A DNA stretch of 16,191 bases from an uncultured Christensenella sp. (GTDB lineage Bacteria > Bacillota > Clostridia > Christensenellales > UBA3700). Where the stretch lies: contig CAJTXS010000031.1 of assembly GCA_910583735.1 (NCBI GenBank), positions 1 through 16,191 of the forward strand. Reading direction: 5' to 3'. Numbering within the stretch: position 1 is the stretch's first letter; each line of letters begins with the position of its first letter. This document shows positions 13,149-16,191 of the stretch, in pieces. The notes beneath the pieces were generated by a model, which saw only the letters and a program-made list of their open reading frames with translations, had not been told where the DNA came from and searched no databases. The position numbers were made by a program, and so were the translations under genes.

Positions 13149-15236
13149 ATGGACGTAACGGCGATATTCGGCTCAATGGTATTCAACGACGCGGTGATGA
13201 AGCAGCGCCTGTCGAAGAGCACCTACAGCGACCTCATCAAGTGCATAGAGGAAGACAAGTCCCTCACTATGTCCATTGCAAGCGAGGTCGCCGCCGCAAT
13301 GAAGGACTGGGCTATCGAACACGGCTGCACGCACTTCTGCCATTGGTTCCAGCCCATGACGGGCGTCACCGCGGAAAAGCACGACGCGTTCATCTCCCCT
13401 GCCAAGGGCGGCGGAGTGATAACGGAATTCTCGGGCAAAGAGCTCATTAAGGGCGAGCCCGACGCATCGTCGTTCCCCTCGGGCGGACTGAGAGCCACAT
13501 TCGAAGCGCGCGGCTATACGGCGTGGGACCCTACATCGTACGCTTTTATCAAGGACGCTACGCTGTGTATCCCCACCGCATTCTGCTCATACGGCGGACA
13601 GGCGCTGGACAAGAAGACTCCACTGCTGCGCAGTATGCAGGCAATAGACTTGCAGGCAAGGCGCGTGCTGAGACTTTTCGGCAAGAATGTGGCTAAAGTG
13701 ACCGCAACTGTAGGTCCGGAGCAAGAATACTTCCTTATAGATCAGAACGTATACGCAGGGCGCAAGGACCTTATATATACAGGCAGGACGCTCATAGGCG
13801 CTCCGCCTCCCAAGGGACAGGAGATGGAGGACCATTACTTCGGCGTAATCAAGACGCGTGTGAGCGAATTCATGAAAGACCTCGATACCGAGCTGTGGAA
13901 GCTGGGCATATACGCCAAGACCAAGCACAACGAGGTAGCGCCCGCACAGCACGAGCTGGCGCCCGTATTCACTTCCGCCAATATAGCTACCGACCACAAT
14001 CAGCTAACGATGGAAGTAATGAAGAAGACCGCAGCAAGGCACGGCATGGTCTGTCTGCTGCACGAAAAACCCTTTAAGGGCGTCAACGGCAGCGGCAAGC
14101 ACGACAACTGGTCGCTGAGCACGGACAGCGGAGAGAATCTGCTCGACCCCGGCAGCACGCCCGAAGACAACGCGCAGTTCCTGCTCTTCCTCTCCGCCGT
14201 AATTAAGGCGGTAGACGAGTATCAAGACCTATTGCGCACGGCTGTCGCCAGCGCGGGCAACGACCACCGACTGGGCGCGGGCGAGGCTCCGCCCGCAATC
14301 GTATCCATATTCCTCGGCGAGGAGCTGGACGGCATATTGCGCGCGATTGCGGAAGACAGACCTTACTCTAAGCGCGCAGGCTGCGAAGTAGAAGTAGGCG
14401 TCAAGGTCCTGCCCCACTTCCCCAAAGATACTACAGACCGCAACCGCACTTCGCCTTTTGCATTCACGGGTAATAAATTCGAGTTCAGAATGCTGGGCTC
14501 CAACGCGTCTATAGCAGGTCCTAACATCATACTCAATACGATAGTGTCCGAATCCCTGTCGCAGTTCTGCGAGAGGTTGGAGAGCGCGGACGACTTTATA
14601 TCCGAAGTCACTGCGATAATAAAAGACACCGTAATCAATCACGGCAGAATAATATTCAACGGCAACAACTACTCCGACAAGTGGCTTGTCGAGGCGAAAA
14701 AGCGCGGACTGCACAATCTCGCGTCTACTCCCGAGGCTCTGCCGCACTTTAAGGACGAGCGCAATATCGAAGTATTCGAGAAGCACAGAGTGTTCACGCG
14801 CGAGGAAGTTATCACTCGTACGGAAATCATGCTGGACAACTATTGCAAGAGCGTGCATATAGAGGCGCTCACGCTTGCGGAAATGCTCAAGCAAGACATC
14901 ATGCCTGCGGTGAGCTCGTATATAGGCGCATTCGCTAAATCGGCTTGCGATGCCAAGAAGCTAATCCAAGACATTGACCTCACCGTACAGCAAGAGCAGC
15001 TGTCAACGCTCAATAAGCTGTATGCAGACGCTTACCGCGGCACGCAGGAGCTGGATAACGCCATCAAGTCTACCGAGAAGATAGTCGAGCTCGAAGCTAA
15101 GGCGCTATCCTACCGCAATAAGGTCATTGTCGCTATGGAGCAGGTGCGCGAAGCTACGGACAAACTCGAAAGCATCGTCGGCTCTAAGTTCTGGCCCGTG
15201 CCCACTTACGGGGATATACTCTTCTCCGTAAAATAA
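13149..15236 (+). CDS. glnN: Glutamine synthetase type III
   Basis: Protein of 695 residues, the size of the large GSIII family and much longer than GSI or GSII. It makes glutamine from glutamate, ammonia and ATP, the main route of ammonium assimilation. Family landmarks are visible: FPSGGLRATFEARGYTAWDP (about 109-128), the metal- and substrate-site segment GPEQEYF (about 189-195), HNEVAPAQHELAPVF (260-274), HEKPFKGVNGSGKHDNWS (305-322), GAGEAPPAIVSIFLG (376-390) and RNRTSPFAFTGNKFEFRM (431-448). The C-terminal helices end in WPVPTYGDILFS, as is typical. AAGGAG lies six bases before the ATG. The gene diverges from carA-carB-dapF and has its own promoter and terminator. Confidence 0.93.
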   Translation: MDVTAIFGSMVFNDAVMKQRLSKSTYSDLIKCIEEDKSLTMSIASEVAAAMKDWAIEHGCTHFCHWFQPMTGVTAEKHDAFISPAKGGGVITEFSGKELIKGEPDASSFPSGGLRATFEARGYTAWDPTSYAFIKDATLCIPTAFCSYGGQALDKKTPLLRSMQAIDLQARRVLRLFGKNVAKVTATVGPEQEYFLIDQNVYAGRKDLIYTGRTLIGAPPPKGQEMEDHYFGVIKTRVSEFMKDLDTELWKLGIYAKTKHNEVAPAQHELAPVFTSANIATDHNQLTMEVMKKTAARHGMVCLLHEKPFKGVNGSGKHDNWSLSTDSGENLLDPGSTPEDNAQFLLFLSAVIKAVDEYQDLLRTAVASAGNDHRLGAGEAPPAIVSIFLGEELDGILRAIAEDRPYSKRAGCEVEVGVKVLPHFPKDTTDRNRTSPFAFTGNKFEFRMLGSNASIAGPNIILNTIVSESLSQFCERLESADDFISEVTAIIKDTVINHGRIIFNGNNYSDKWLVEAKKRGLHNLASTPEALPHFKDERNIEVFEKHRVFTREEVITRTEIMLDNYCKSVHIEALTLAEMLKQDIMPAVSSYIGAFAKSACDAKKLIQDIDLTVQQEQLSTLNKLYADAYRGTQELDNAIKSTEKIVELEAKALSYRNKVIVAMEQVREATDKLESIVGSKFWPVPTYGDILFSVK

Positions 15237-15305
15237 CCGCCGTAATAGCCTTGACGCAGCACAGTTTACTGAACGCGCGCAAGTAAATAATATTGATTAA
15301 TTAAG

Positions 15306-15330
15306 AAGAGCCGCTATATAAGCGGCTCTT
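15306..15330. terminator. Terminator shared by convergent glnN and the surface-protein gene
   Basis: AAGAGCCGCT (15306-15315) and AGCGGCTCTT (15321-15330) form a perfect 10-bp stem with an ATATA loop. T-rich sequence follows on both strands (GATTATTG on plus, CTTAATTAA on minus), so it can serve both genes. Confidence 0.7.
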
Positions 15331-15395
15331 GATTATTGTGCCATGCGACTTATAATGACGTCGGCATATCGATTGCGTCTGCATTTCGCCGTAGC

Positions 15396-16191
15396 TTACT
15401 CCTCATCTTCAGTAATATCCGACTGCTCGGGCGAAGGCGCCTCGCCCTCGTTGCTCTTTTTGCTCTTGTCTCTCTTGACCCTGCGCGTAATAACAGCTAC
15501 AAGTATGATAATGCCTACGAATATGACAGCCATAGTCACATTGCTTATGACAAGGATAGTAAGCATCTTCTTGTAATAATCGAAGAAACCCTCGGGCACC
15601 GTTACATTGCCGTTGCCACTGCCGTTATCGTCCTCGTATTCAAACTCCTGCGAAGTGCTTGCCGTCGCGTCGGGCAATACCTCGCCGCTCGCGTCTATGA
15701 ACTCGAAGTTAGCCGCATACTCGGGCTTAAGCGTCGCCTTGACGCTGTACGTCTTGCCAGCCACCATATCGGACTTGCTTACCGTATTGCCGTCCTCATC
15801 TGTATAGGTGTAGTTGAACGCGTCATTGCTTAGGCAATCCGCGAGGCTCTCGGGCACGGATATGGTAGGGACCTTGCCGCCGCTGTTCCACTGCGAAGGC
15901 AGTTGAGCCTTGGATATCTTAACCGTGAGCTCAAGGTCGTCGGTGGACGTTGTTCCGTCTCCGTTATCCCAGCAGTACAGACCGCTTGTAAAGCGTATCT
16001 TGATCTTGTACTCGCCCGCGTTGGTCTCTCCCGTCTTGGACGTACCGTCTGCGTCCTCGTAGACTATCTCCATATACTCGGGGTTAAAGCCCGTCAAGCC
16101 GAACAGCTCCGCGAGCGTTGCCGCGTCGAATGTGCGTTCGCTGCCGTTATAATATACTACCTTGCTGCCGTCGGTGGGCAATGTGGGCTTA
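15396..16191 (-). CDS. C-terminal part of a cell-surface protein with membrane anchor (partial)
   Basis: The frame is open through the right edge, so only the last 264 complete codons are seen; an apparent TTG start at 16181 is just an internal Leu. The visible part begins with an Ig-like or repeat-type extracellular module (KPTLPTDGSKVVYYNGSERTF, then NAGEYKIKIRF and a LELTVKISKA closing strand). A second beta-rich module follows (KTYSVKATL), then a Gly/Asn/Glu-rich linker, one transmembrane helix about 55 residues before the end (MLTILVISNVTMAVIFVGII), a basic cluster RRVKRDKSKK and an acidic cytoplasmic tail. There is no LPxTG sorting signal, so anchoring is by the transmembrane helix. The low complexity and acidic nature fit an adhesin or cell-wall-exposed protein; the function is unknown. 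Confidence 0.8.
   Translation of the reverse strand, partial: KPTLPTDGSKVVYYNGSERTFDAATLAELFGLTGFNPEYMEIVYEDADGTSKTGETNAGEYKIKIRFTSGLYCWDNGDGTTSTDDLELTVKISKAQLPSQWNSGGKVPTISVPESLADCLSNDAFNYTYTDEDGNTVSKSDMVAGKTYSVKATLKPEYAANFEFIDASGEVLPDATASTSQEFEYEDDNGSGNGNVTVPEGFFDYYKKMLTILVISNVTMAVIFVGIIILVAVITRRVKRDKSKKSNEGEAPSPEQSDITEDEE

Noticed and set aside
1..16191. CRISPR arrays, tRNA genes, insertion-sequence transposases
   Set aside because: I looked and saw no regularly spaced repeats, no tRNA-like cloverleaf with a TTCGA arm, and no transposase or integrase motifs.

Overview
The window looks like chromosomal DNA of a Gram-positive, Clostridia-like bacterium of moderate GC. The evidence is two lipoproteins with clean lipoboxes, strong AGGAGG-type ribosome binding sites, sigma-A-like promoters, a type III glutamine synthetase and an ACT-domain protein of a kind common in Bacillota. 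I cannot name the genus.

Layout. Bases 1-615 are non-coding and hairpin-rich. Bases 616-6367 carry a small accessory module: an ABC exporter half-transporter (+), a membrane-anchored NERD protein with a topoisomerase-type zinc ribbon (+), a convergent ACT-domain protein (-), and two tandem paralogous lipoproteins (+), each behind its own near-identical promoter and RBS. Bases 6368-7509 form a second large non-coding island. It holds copies of two repeat families also present in bases 1-325, a dense row of hairpins, and a candidate small RNA on the minus strand with its own promoter and terminator. Bases 7510-12638 (-) are carA followed by a single reading frame in which carB is fused to dapF, preceded by a leader with a terminator and a 47-codon ORF. 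Divergent from it, 13149-15236 (+) is glnN (glutamine synthetase III). The right edge (15396-16191, -) is the C-terminal part of a surface protein with a transmembrane anchor.

How the genes fit together. carA-carB makes carbamoyl phosphate for arginine and pyrimidines, dapF makes meso-diaminopimelate for peptidoglycan and lysine, and glnN assimilates ammonium. The most striking point is that CarA has lost its glutaminase chemistry: the nucleophilic Cys is Gly250 and the catalytic His is Ser336, while the fold motifs remain. The enzyme is therefore predicted to use free ammonia, in the manner of animal CPS I. Its large subunit is covalently joined to a complete diaminopimelate epimerase.

Other points of interest are a nine-C tract inside the spacer of the ABC-transporter promoter (possible phase variation), compensatory base changes in a repeated hairpin element, and two-tier nested hairpins at gene ends.
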